Assembly: GCA_963576735.1 (NCBI GenBank) | Contig: OY755177.1 | Coordinates: 17,794,001 to 17,858,000, forward strand | DNA: 64,000 nucleotides | Source: Bedellia somnulentella | Lineage: Eukaryota > Arthropoda > Insecta > Lepidoptera > Bedelliidae | Reading direction: 5' to 3' | Shown here: in pieces, positions 20,561 to 33,700 of the stretch | Position numbering within the stretch: position 1 is the first letter of the stretch | Layout: the number at the start of each line of letters is the position of its first letter | Notes under the pieces: model-generated | Database searches by the model: none | The model's input: only the letters and a program-made list of their open reading frames with translations | What the model was told of the DNA's origin: nothing | Program-made: the position numbers and the translations under genes

Positions 20561-22854
20561 TATGGAAATTTGTGGAATAGAAGATACAGTTACATATAAG
20601 AAAGAAAGAGAAATAATATGCAATACACAGACAGACATTTCAATTTAAGTTATATGTACGCCCGCGCATTACATTCTACTAAACTCAATATTACAAACAT
20701 GTTTCTATAAATCTTAATTCATAACTAAGTGCACTTTTTGTACCATTTAAATTTAATTGCCCTTTAGTTAGCCCTTTTTTAATTCGGCCCCTGTTTATCT
20801 AAGTAAATCTTTCATCTTTGTCTTTGTTAATTTTAGGGTCCCGTATCAAAAAGGTAAGACTTTGCTATTAGTCAGTCTGTCAACAGGGTGTACTGTAATG
20901 TCGCTCATTATTATTTTTTCCCGTTAATTTATATAGTCAAGTGTTTACTAACAAATACTACAATAATTATTTGGGAGGGCTATATATGGCGTGATTTGAT
21001 CATTTTTGATAACGGCAACATTTGGCAGTTGAGACGCGGATAATATTGTAAGATAAAGTATGATCGGCGATGGGTCTTTGGCTTCGTCACCCAACTAACA
21101 TTTAGACGTTTATCAGAAAACCCTCGCTAAGTATCGTCGCTCCTGACAGCATAGGCATAAGTCAGCGGATTGTATGAATAGAAATTTCGTTTTCGATCAG
21201 AATGATCCAGTTATTTACTTGTTTAACTTGACACTAATAAAACTAAGGATTGTATATAATATTTAAGTAAATAAATGTTTTCTTTTTACTATATTTATGA
21301 TCTTCTAATGTTTTACTCTTTTGAACAATACTGACGATAGTTTATTTGTGTATATACACAAGGAGCTGTTTTATGTTCAGGCAACATTTTCTTTTCACTA
21401 CTGTGATGTAAACGTCACTAAAATACCGTCTTCATAGCAAGTTCCGGACATAAATACTAAATTATTATATTTCAGGCTAAATAGTGTTTTTAACGGATTT
21501 TGAATGAACACAGTTAAGCAGAAAGGACTCAATCCACATTTGCGCTGAAACAGAGTTTGGTATGCCAATATATTGCTGTGGGTTGGATTTATGAACCAGT
21601 GAAAGCTCTATTTATAAAAAGTGCACACAACCTGTTAATTTAAAACACCAAACCTAACTCACGGTATGGAAAAAGGACTAAAATTCAAACGTTCATATCT
21701 GGTTGGTGTGGGTTGAGTCCGTTCAGCTTAACTACGCCCAAATATCCTATATACATTAAATACGGGATTGAAATTAATAAAAAATAGTAAAAATTTCCAA
21801 AAGTTAGAAGAAACGTATAGTATACTAAGTTTGCATATTTCTTTGTTGTAAGCTATGAATATGAACCAAAACTGATTAAAAAACCGTCCTATGCTAAAGA
21901 ATGACTAGACTTTTTTTGTTGTTGTCTGTTCGCGTGACAAAATAGTGACAGAAAACTGGTCTAGAGTCTTGAAAATGCAGAGATACCTCATTGTACCCCA
22001 GGAAAAAGTTAGCGTATTTAGGATATTAATAGGTATGCAAAATTTGTAAGAAGAATAGGTCTAGGATGCACTACAGGAATTTTAACTTTATTTAATAGAT
22101 GAAAAAACTTACTAGCAAACTATGGGTGCAAGAAAAATTATTGAGAGTCAACCCAAAAGATTTTGCCTGGCTCCATCGTCAGCTTCTATGTATGATCTAT
22201 TAAAGATTCTACTTTTTTTTTCATGAATTACGGTTAAGATCAAATACCGAACCACGCAGCGTGGTTAGTTCAACGCAAGACTGGACATTGTGCCAATCTT
22301 TGCGGGAGGCCTCTAGCCTAGGAATGGACGTCTATTGGCTGATGATGGCGATATCGGATATATTTTATTAAAACACAAATACCTAGATATCTTAGGTGCC
22401 GCTTTTCCTAACACTACTTATCGAAACCGAGTTCAGTAGTTAATCTTATTTTCTTGATCAATTCTACAGATCATACCGACCTCTGAGGAGTGCTTCGAGC
22501 CTATCCTAAACAAAATGATTAGGCCTAGTCCAACATGCTGGTATGGCGTAGAGTATCACTAATAGTACCTACCTAACGTAATAGTACCTACGAAGGAGAC
22601 CGGCGAGTTAATGTGCTCTCTGAAGTGATTTTTATTCTATTTAACTTACATTATTTAATATTATTCAGCTGCATACATTCAGCGTAATAGTTTCAGTCTA
22701 TAGACTAATGACATTGCACCCTACGTCGTATTAGATATTTTAACTTAAAGTATTGCTGGAACCCCGTGGTGTGTGATGTGTGGGCTAGAACATATTTCTA
22801 GCATAGGTTCGGTAAAGAGTCAATTCTTATTTGAAGAGGAGGTTTATTAATTTT
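20561..22854. other. No recognised gene
   Basis: Long A+T-rich intergenic DNA. A short fragment at 20835-20895 (GGGTCCCGTATC, then a CAGTCTGTCA phrase) resembles the start of the GGTTCCGTAC repeat at 22855. Two weakly similar blocks lie at 21530-21560 and 21700-21725. Confidence 0.45.
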
Positions 22855-23543
22855 TAGGGTTCCGTACGTCTGAATACAAAAACGGAACCCTTATAGGATC
22901 ACTCGTGTGTCTGTCCGTCCGTCGCTTACAGTCAATTATCTCCGAATCTATTAGACCGATTAAGTTGAAATTTGGTACACATATCAATTCCTGTGACCTA
23001 AACACAGAAGTGTGACGTGAGCAGATGAAATCTGTATATGGGGGGTCATTTTTGGAGGGGAAGGGGAAAATTAAAAAAAAATCTGAAAACCGCATCATGT
23101 AGCATATCAAATGAAAGGTCTTGTTGAGCAGAACTTAAATGTATTTTTTTGTAATTTTAATATAAATAGCTTCCAAGTTATTCAAGAAATAAGACGAAAA
23201 TAGACCATTCCCCCCCTTATCTCCGAAACTACTGAACCTAAAATTTTGAAAAAAATACAGAAATTAGTTTTCTCCTTATAGATTATAGGAAAACCTATAA
23301 GAAGTCCATGATATTAAAATAACATGGTAAATCACTCAATATTGTGCGTACCAACTTACAATATACAACAAGACAAAATTCAACAATAGATAATATATTT
23401 AGTAATATCTCTCTCCAATCAGGGACCATTCATACTTCTTTTAGTTATCACAAACAAATTTGGGTCAGATTTAAAAAAACATGATAGGTAACATCGTACG
23501 GAACCCTCTTCACGCGAGTTCAACTCGCACTTGTCCCCTTTTT
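22855..23543 (+). repeat. Lepidopteran GGGTTCCGTACG dispersed repeat
   Basis: Begins TAGGGTTCCGTACGTCTG and ends CGTACGGAACCCTCTTCACG, then GCGAGTTCAACTCGC (a 7-bp perfect stem) and CACTTGTCCCCTTTTT. This pair of ends, with a CTGTCCGTCCGTC phrase near the start, marks a repeat very common in moth and butterfly genomes. It has no coding capacity. The open frame at 22847-23110 is accidental. Confidence 0.8.
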
Positions 23544-24790
23544 ATTCTTGTTATTTAATCGGACTGTGAGAAAAAGAGTTCTGCGCTATAAACAATTAAT
23601 AATCTAATGTTATCTATGATATAGTAAGCTTGACTACTTACTCACCTCTTACGAATAGCTATGAATCCCAAAAAAAAACATCAAAAGTTTAATAAAATCA
23701 AGGATTACTGGTTATTTACAACGATGTCGATGACCCATCAGTATACTACTATATCGGCCAAGAATCACTCCCAATAACAGAATAAAAGTCCCCAAACCCC
23801 AAGTCACCTCTTACGTTACTTTTTTCTAAAGTCGACACTACAGAGTCGACAAACTTGTCAATTTGCATTCCTAATAAACATTTTATCATATTTAGAAAAG
23901 ATAATCCATTATGAAAAGTGGCGATAGATATTATCTGTCTATTATAATGGTTATGAATGTTGTTATAATGTATGTAGTCATTGCATGTATGTGTGTATGT
24001 TTTATACCATCACATTTTTTAAAAGTTTTATATTATTCAGTAATAATCATTATTCGTAATAGTTAAAAAACGCGGATGAAGCCGGGTTGTACAACTACTA
24101 CATGGTGGTTTATGAACATGTCTTATTATAATTAATTGAATTTCATTTCTTTGAATACCAATAATAGGATAAGTTTCCTTTCAAAGTTGCATTATTTCTT
24201 AGTTCGTAGGTTCAAAACATGCTAGGTAACTTTAATTTCTTTGTTTTAGTGGCCGCCTCCGACTCAACTCAAACAAAATGGCAGACCGATATAAAATAAC
24301 AGTGATAATAAGTTGAGATATCTGGGATAAGTGATTTATGATATTAATATTTCAACTTCAAGCTGATTCAAATTTGCTGTTGCTTTTTCGTTTAATTAAA
24401 ATTAGGTATGTCCATTGTCCATTTAATTTCTTTAGTAAAACCTACAAGTAATTTATATAAATGCGTCACAATCACAAGAAAGAGATGAATGAGTGAGTGA
24501 ATGTTTTGCGTTGCAATGCGTTCAGTTTGGCCTTTTAGACCACACTGGCGCCAAACTTTTTTTGGTGTATTTTGATGCTTTTGGCATTATTTTGGCATAT
24601 GAATATGTTAAAATCAGCTGGTAAATTTCCTTTGGGTTGGGTACTTAAATTCTTAGTTTTCTTAGAAGTATTCATAGAATTTTGTGGTTTAAAAATTAAA
24701 TATGATGTAATTAACGGTGCTTTTAATTAGTTTTTAAGTTTTCTCGTAAATAGAACAAATCATTAATATAAAAAATACCTTTTATATAAA
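23544..24790. other. Intergenic; presumed 5' region of the TBC1D5-like gene
   Basis: A+T-rich, with a weak SINE-B trace at 23700-23840 (ATGACCCATCA...AAGTCACCTCTTACG). The segment 24240-24300 is less A+T-rich and could be near a transcription start. No promoter element is clear. Confidence 0.35.
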
Positions 24791-27700
24791 ATGGTAAGTA
24801 AAACGATAACTTGGTACCACAACATGGTACTGTTAACTCAATTGTTTTAAAAGTTCAGAAATAAATAATTTGTTGCAGAACAAGTCGAAAGTCGGAAGCT
24901 CGCAATCGAAAAGGGTTGAAGTCACTGACTATTGGTAAGTCATTATAAAATTAATAACAACTTATCTTCAGAATCTTGTAAATTATCTTCTGAAGACTGC
25001 CAGACTGATTAAAGAATGCCATGAATGGAATTAGTATTATAATGAAATCAGCCTTTACAGAGTAGGTTCAAGTATGTGAGCGGTGATGAATGCATTAGTA
25101 ATGGAAATTCATTAACAAAACAGTAACTTTGTTTAATTGCTACTTTAATATTTGCATTTTTCTATTATAAGCCAAAGTTGTAATTGATGAACCTCTTAAT
25201 AGTGCTGTACACATATGGCCTCACATCATCGTAGGGGTGCGTAATAATACTATTTCTTCCTACTATTAGTAAGATCACCCATTATATATAGAAATGGTAT
25301 TCCATCATAAATTAAAGAAATTAAAGTATACAATCTTTTACAGACCTTAGTATGAAATGAGCCTGGTTTTTTTTCTTGAATGTTAACTCAATAAATAGAA
25401 AAGATCAAGTTAAGTAAAGGACCAACTGGTTAATCCTAACTAAGTCAAAGTAACTACATTATTGTTTCCCTCATCAGGCTTCAAACCTGTTACCGTAGAC
25501 CTAGTTACCTAATCATTAGGCCATAATTATCAACAATTTAGATTAGATTAGTAATTTGGTTTCTGCACATAGCTCCCTAATGGAACTTTTTTACGTGGGC
25601 CCTGGCCATCTTATTCAATCCACCCTAACTCTGTCCAAAATCTTTCGAATTGTCCTAAGTCTCTTAAAAAGGTTTTAGTACTACCTGTTCTTGTCCTATC
25701 TTTTGAGTACGGGCTGTTTAGAGCCTGGCACTCAAACATGACTTGATTTACTGTCTCCTCGGCATCCATGCATGCTCTGCACAGAGGACTATCTGTTACA
25801 CCGATGTTGTGAAAGTGCTTATTCAATGAGCAGTGACCAGTGATGATTCCTGTTATCATTCTAAGGCTTCTCCTGTTTAGTTGAAGTAGTTGTCTTGTTA
25901 GTCAACAATTATTTACCATATAAAATTTTAATTTCAGTCTCGATCCAGAAGTCTGGACTACAGAAGGTATCCAGAAGTATGCTACTCACCTGCGCTTGCC
26001 GAGACCGCACACACTAGCATGGACCATATTGCTTGAAACATTGCCACTGCCACACCAAGACATCTCTGTAAGGTATGTATTTATGCCGCATAGTGCTGGC
26101 TTAGATGTTGCTACCCCTTTCTACCCATGGGTTTCGTAAGAGGCGACTAAGGGTATTGGGACTTTTTACTGGATTTTTGGGTGATGCGGTTGGAGACCCA
26201 TCACTAGAAACCTTTATTTTACGATCTTTTCCCCACTCAACTTCCAAAAGTGGTTGAGGAATTTATAATTCCTTAGCTCTGGCTACCCCTTCTAGGGAAT
26301 AGGCATGATGACAACAAGTAAATTTCATTGAAATAATTTGTGTGTATATTATTACAAAATACCCTATTCTAAGACTCTGATTCTTTTCATGATTAAAAGC
26401 AAGATGAATATTAAAATCGATAAAATAAAATCGCTAAATACGGCAATCCGCCATGAAATGTTAAACGCCAATCAGAGCGCATGACGTCACGTTAGAGGTC
26501 TCTCTCTTTGTTTACATTTGAATTACTTAAGATAATACACACTCGTTCGCTTTTTTAATTAAATGCGCCGTTATTAACTTCAATTTCTTTTGTGTAAATT
26601 GATTGCGCTAAATTCAGTTATTTCCATAACATCCATAAGGATTTACAAAGGCTTCCAGCGCAAATTTACCAAGAATCGACTTGATAATGCTAGGAACGTT
26701 TCTGGCATCAAACAAAGATTTCTGTTCAGCAGAATTTAGAAATGTTAAAACTTCCATGTAAGTATTGTGTATTATACAGTTAATTTATTAAAACCTATTT
26801 ATTTTATTAAAACCATAAAAATAAATAGCTATTGTACATATTTCAGTATAACATTCAATATTATAATTTGAGGTTATGTTTATGTTAAATATTTCTTTTT
26901 GCAATTAAATATTTACATATTCAGAATTTGGTAACTGAAAATGAAATAAAATACCTTTTTTATAGCTCATACATTAAGGATTTGATAACAGTAAGTAACA
27001 GTGAGTAAGAGAATCATAACCTCCAAAAAGTTTGTATATCAATGTTTACTTCTTCCTATCATATAAAATTATATTGAATTTAGCAACAAAATTCTACAAA
27101 ATAAAAAGGAAATACTGTTGTCAAAGTGATCTTCACAAAAATAAAGCTGTATAAAGCCACTTCTTTCTTAATTTCTTATCGAAAGGAACGAAAATATATA
27201 ACTTTTCAGGAGTCTTTATGGACGTCTGAGTATCCAGAGGGACGGAACACCACCTCTATGCTTTTGAAATCATGTTTTAATGTAAAAATTAGTGAAATAT
27301 CTAATTAATTTAGAATATGAATTAGATAATGTTTACATATACCAAATGTTCCTTGTACTCTATAGTGACGTAATCAAGCGACGCCATGACACTTTGACGC
27401 GTTTCGGTGCAAATTTTAAATTTATGAATCAAAAATTATTTTTTAAGTATTAAACCTAAATTTTTCGCAGAAATATTACGTTTATTACAATTAATATATA
27501 TTTCCAAATATTATAGAGCAGTTTCTCAAAATTTGTCATCATGCCTATTATAGCCGTGAGTATATGTATGTATGTATTTTGAATAGTGTAATGTTGACAC
27601 AATATATTTGTATCTACTCATCAATCTTTTCATACTTGCCTTTTTTTCTTAATACTTTGGAGACCTGCCTCTTGAGCACACTCTCTATTTGAGCCAATCT

Positions 27701-30700
27701 AATGAGGTGAATAATACCATAAGAGACTGACGTTGAGCCAGTGGTTGTCTCAAAAGGCGTAAATGGCAGATGAGACACACAATGATGTTCTGGTTCCTAT
27801 GCTGATGTATGGTAGTGAATGTTGAGCATGGCAAAAAAGGTGTGAAAGTAGAGTTAATGCAGTGGAAATAAGATCCTTTAATATTAATATATATAAGTAA
27901 CATAAGGTGGTAGGACTAAGAGAGAAATAGTGTGATTCTTGAGCGCTTAAAATGTGGTGTGTGATGAGCTTGAGCATGACCTATTTGTAATTAATATAAA
28001 TATTTTTTTGAAAATTTTTCTTGTCTTTAAAAGAGGGGATGAAATTTTAAATAGGGCTCTCTCCAGTTTTCTAGGTGGAATGTTAATAACTGGTACACAG
28101 ACTCTTTTGTAACCAACCTGCCCTTTTTCTGGAAATTTATTTATTTATTAACAAAAACATAAACATTACAGGTACACCTAATTTGATCATGTTTCACATT
28201 AATTCTAAATTAATTAATACATTAATCTACCTCCTGTCTCAATTTTTTTGGACATTTTCCCCAGCCACTAAAATATTATGATTGATGGAAATGAGTATTG
28301 AATATCAGTAGTGAAGTTCTATGGTGCAAATGAATATTAAAATAACATTAAAACAAATTGAATAAAATATCATAAGAGAAATTTTCAACAAGATTAATAA
28401 GTGTTATTCACAGTTTTTAATAGATGGTGGTGATAAGTTTCTTGAATGAGGATATTGTTTTTAAATTAGTTGTTAATGTAGCAATGTTGTTCATATTGAT
28501 AATTTCTATTTTAAATAAGCTTTTACCACCACCATTAAAAAGGTTGTTGGTCATGGTAGTTTCACTTGAGCATAAAGTAACAAATGTAAAAGCAGAGTTT
28601 AGAAAACTTGATATCCATTAACATAGCATTAACAACTTTTAACAATGTTCTAGTGAAAACATTAAATTTAGCTATAACATTTTTAATCACAAACTTCTTT
28701 GCAGTAACACCTGTGTATAAAATAAATCACATTTTCCCATTAAACTCAAATCTTACTTGTTTCTTTCAAGATTACAAAAACACAGAAAACACTATGAAAA
28801 TCTACGGAGAACGTTATCCATGGACCCAAGAGCTGTGAAAGACGATGATCCGTTATCACAAGACAATGAGGTGAGTGAAAGCCAATGTGAAAAAATTCTT
28901 TAGCCTCTTTTGGAAGTTCGCTAAGGAAAAGATTTGAGTAGAAAGATGTTTGCAGAGGTACTAATACTTCTGAACATTACGTGATATCGTCTCCTGGTGT
29001 TCCGTGCACGCACGTTTTGCTTGGACAGTGTAATTACGTGATAGGGGGCAAACCTATCGCCGTTTGGTACACATACACTGTCACATGACTAAGTACAACT
29101 TAGCCATGTGGGTTTCCTCACGATGTTTTTCCTCACCGTTAACAGCCATGATAAATAAATTACACATATGACTTTTGAAAGGACATATTAGTGTAGGCTC
29201 GACCCGGGATTTGAACCCACCACCCACGTTGTTCTACCCATTGGACTATCACGGCTGTTATTCTAAACTATATTTCCATACATATAGCATGTATAATTCT
29301 TTGCATTGCAGAGACCTTCGTAATAGAGCCTATTCTCGATTGGATCTACATATACTCTCCTTGTTCATCGTCTACTGATATTGTCCAAATTGGCTCGATA
29401 AATTTTTCACCACTATCCATTTATCCATCCTCATCATTATCATTATCTATATCATTAATCATCCATTATCTCTGAATATTTCCAAACTATCTTACTCTTT
29501 TCCTTTTTTTATCTTTAAATATAGAATGTTGTTTTTTTACCAGACGCTGTTTCCGAAATCTTATCAATTCATACAAAATATATATTATGCGAAAATCATC
29601 AACCTTCCCTTTGGCTACGCCTTAATCTGATGAAAACTGTTTGCCAAATCAAATGATGTACATATAAAAATGGGTTTCGTTGTTCTTGTTGTGGTCCTGG
29701 CTATCGCTTGCTATTGCTTGCTAAAATAAGTGAAATATATCTTAAATAAATTATATCTAATACTATAATTAATTTCTTCTATATTTTCAGAGTGCATGGA
29801 ACCAACATTTTTGTGACAATGAATTGAAAGCGCTCATTCTCCAAGATGTGATCAGGACATTTCCCGATGAATTGTATTTCCGTGATAAAGATGTGCAGGA
29901 TTTGATGGTTAGACTTTTATATATTTATTTATTTAATTAGAATTTTATATATTTTATTTTCTGTATATATTTTCTTTAATCTAATTAAATGGTTATTGGG
30001 TAGGTTCTAAAGATTATATTGTAAAAAAGATAGAAACAGGAATGATAAAATAGTTTGGGTACATGAAGAGGATGGTTGAAAGTAAATGGTTGAAGGAGAT
30101 ATACTACTCTGTGTAAAAAGTATCGGGAATATGTCAATAAAAAGACCCGCGTAAAAGAGGTCGTTCAATTATTTTTACTGCATGTTGGTAGCACTGTACT
30201 GATTTAGCTTGCAAAATTTGAGCGGGATCTGTCATTTACTTTGTTTTAAACTACATTTTTGTTGGTCATAGTTTTGCGTCCTCGGCGATTTTTACAATGA
30301 AAAATATTGTTGAACAAAGAGTGTGCCTTAAATTTTGTGTTTCGAATGGTATTTCATGTGGTGAATCACTAAAAATGTTCGGCGAATCGTGTATATCTAA
30401 AACAAGGGCTTATGAGTGGTATAAGGCTTTTAAAGAAGGCCGAAAAGTAGTAGTAGACTTGCCTCGTTCTGGTAGACCTTCAACCGCTTCGACCAAAGAA
30501 AACATCGACAGAATCAAGAAGCTAGTGCTCGAAAATCGACGTATGAGTCTGAGAGAGTTGGCTTGTGAGGTGAACATATCTTTTAAGTCCGTCCACAACA
30601 TTCTCATTGACATTTTAAGCATGAAACGCGTCGCCGCTCGACTAGTTCGAAAAGAGCTCAATTTTGTTCAAAAAGTGCAGCGAAAGCATGTCGCTGAAGA

Positions 30701-33700
30701 CATGGTTTCCCGAGCTTCTACGGATCCGACCTTTATGAAACGTATAATAACTGGCGACGAGACATGGGTTTATGAGTACGACATGCAAAAAAGCCAACAG
30801 TCTTCAGAATGGCATCTCGAAAACGAGCCGAAACCCAAAAAACCGCGGCAAAATCGCTCCAAAATCAAGGTGATGCTGACAGTTTTTTTTTTACTACCGT
30901 GGTGTGGTTCACTCCGAATTCCTTCCAGAGGGAGAAACAGTGAATAAAGAATATTATTTAGGCGTCATGAAGCGTTTGCGTGAGAGTATCCGCCGAAAAC
31001 GTCCAGACTTGTGGCAACACAACTCATGGATGCTGCACCATCACACACAGCCATTATAGTGAAAGAGTTTTTAGCGAAAAATTCAACAAAAGTTCTCGAC
31101 TAAGCACCGTATTCACCTGATATGGCTCCGTCTGACTTTTTTTTATTTCCCAAGTTAAAATTACCACTTCGAGGAAAACGTTGTGAGTCAATAGAAGCCA
31201 TAAAAGAAAATTCGCTGAATGGGGTAAAGGCCATACCGCAAATAGCCTATGAAAAATGTATTGAAGACTGGGTGAAGCAGTGGAGATGTTGTATTGCAAG
31301 CGATGGGGCCTACTTTGAAGGCGATAAAATAAATTTAGATGAATAATTTGTATTTTTTGTTTTATTGACAAATTCCCGATACTTAGTACACAGAATGTAT
31401 AGAGCCAATGCCAGTAGATACACACCACGGAGGACACAATTAGGTCAAATAAAGAATATGTTCAAAAACACGAAGGCATCCGAAGTGTAAGTGTGAAGAA
31501 TAAACAAAGATGTAAAAACGATTGATGAATGTAAACAAAGCATGAGAGGTAAAATTGGCCATTGATATTCGTCCTAAATATGTTTGTAGTTTAATATACA
31601 GGGTGGCTCATTCAAATCGGTCAGTATGGGATAGTCTGAAACTATAAGACATACGAAGATTTGTTCTTAGGAACCATGTCACCGATTTTGATAAAAAGAA
31701 AAACTGCATTCATAAATTTGAAAAAAAAACTGTACGCAGCTCGGGAATCGAACCCGGTTGTTTTGAAAAAGTAAACTTACACTTTTTCTATTTTGATATC
31801 TATTGTGTAGGTCTTAAGCTGTAATTGTCTCCATTAAACATGATGTCTAAAATGAATAAAATGCATTGTTTTTACATACTTTAATTTCTCAAAGTAGGTG
31901 TTCGAAGTGACCACCATTTTTTTCAATACAATTTTCAACACGTACAGGTAACGATCTTACTATTGCATTTTGTATCTTCATCTGGTGAATTTGCGTTAAA
32001 ATTGACTCTATGGCTGCTTTTAGGTCTTCAACGGTGTCATAGCTTGTTTTGTAAACTTCATCCTTAACGTAACCCCATAAAAAATAGTCTAGAGGCGTTA
32101 AATCGGACGACCTCGCCGGCCATTTGATAGGGCCGTTCGTACCAATCCATTTTCGCGGAAACTTTCATTTAAAAAGTCTCTTGCTATGCGACTATTGTGA
32201 GCCGGTGCTCCGTTCTGTTGCAAATAAAGTTGTTCTCTTACTTCTGCTGGCATTTCTCGTACGGCCTCTAAAAGATCTTCTAAGATTGCAAGGTACTTGA
32301 ATCTGTCCAAATGTCCATCTTTCTTCTTCTTTGAGTGCCATATCCTATCGGAGGTCGGCTATCATTATGGCCATTTTGGCCCGTGATGTTGCGGCGCGGA
32401 ACAATTCGATGGAATGAAATGTCTATCATAAATTTGAAACAAGAGTACCTTATTGTGAAGTAGGCCGACCCAGCGGTTAAATGAGAATCTAACTTGACGG
32501 CGTCCTTCGTGCATTCGAAGGGGATTTTCTCGACTCCAATGGTGATGATTTTTACGATTGTACATTCCGTTGCTGGAAAATTTAGTTTCATCAGAAAATA
32601 TTACAAACTTTAAAAAATGTCTGTCTAGATCCATTGTTTCTTTTAACCAATCACAAGATTCAAGTCTTCTAATATCATCTCCTGCATGTAAGGCCTGCAC
32701 CCAATGTCCATTCTTGTAGCACTTGTATTTGTGTTTCTTTAGGGTTCTTTGAATAGTCCGACGTGAAATTTCAGGAATATTACGACTTGCATTACGGGTG
32801 GAGGCATCTGGTGTTGCTTCAAAATAGGTTAAAATGTTAATTTCCATGTTTTCATCACATTGTCTTGGTTTTACTTTTTTTGGCTTTTCAAAACTTTCAT
32901 GGGTCTTCAAATTGTGAACAATTTTGATAAATATTTTACGAGTAGGTAAAATACGTGTCGGATATTTGATATGGTACCAATGTAGTGCACAGGAGCAATT
33001 TCTGTCGTTTTTAAAGTAAGCTTCCAATAAATCTAATTGCTCAGAGTTTGTAAAACGCATTTTCCCAACACAAAAATACCGAAGTACTGATTTTGAGTTC
33101 CCGCCAAAACATTTGACACTGGAGTTTTCTTTTTTTTCTTTCTTTTATTGCTATTCGGCCAGTCACACCGAGACGTTCCATTTTCAAATGAGGTTTAACA
33201 CCACTGTGCATCTACAATATCTACATACTTACTTTTAGTGGGCTTTTCAATTGATTGTTAGTGTTTAATTACTGTAGATAACAAAACTTCCTTAAATGTT
33301 TAATGGAATTCAAACCACATGATACGGTGCATGTATGTAATAACTTATTATTAATAAGTTGAGAGGTACAAATAGTCATAGAGACGATTTTACATGCCTT
33401 AACTTGTTGAATATTGTAACGGTGGTCACTTCGAACACCTACTTTGAGAAATTAAAGTATGGCAAAACAATGCATTTTATTCATTTTAGACATCATGTTT
33501 TATGGAGACAATTACAGCTTAAGAACTACACAATCGATGTCAAAATAGAAAAAGTGTAAGTTTACTTTTTCAAAACAACCGGGTTCGATTCCCGAGCTGG
33601 GAACAGTTTTTTTTTCAAATGTGTGAATGCAGTTTTCTTTTTATCAAAATCGGTGACATGGTTCCTAAGAACAAATCTTCGTATGTCTTATAGTTTCAGA

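Noticed and set aside
24240..24330. Short frame starting ATGGCAGACCGATA as an upstream exon of TBC1D5
   Set aside because: It stops after about 12 codons and no donor links it in frame to exon 2.
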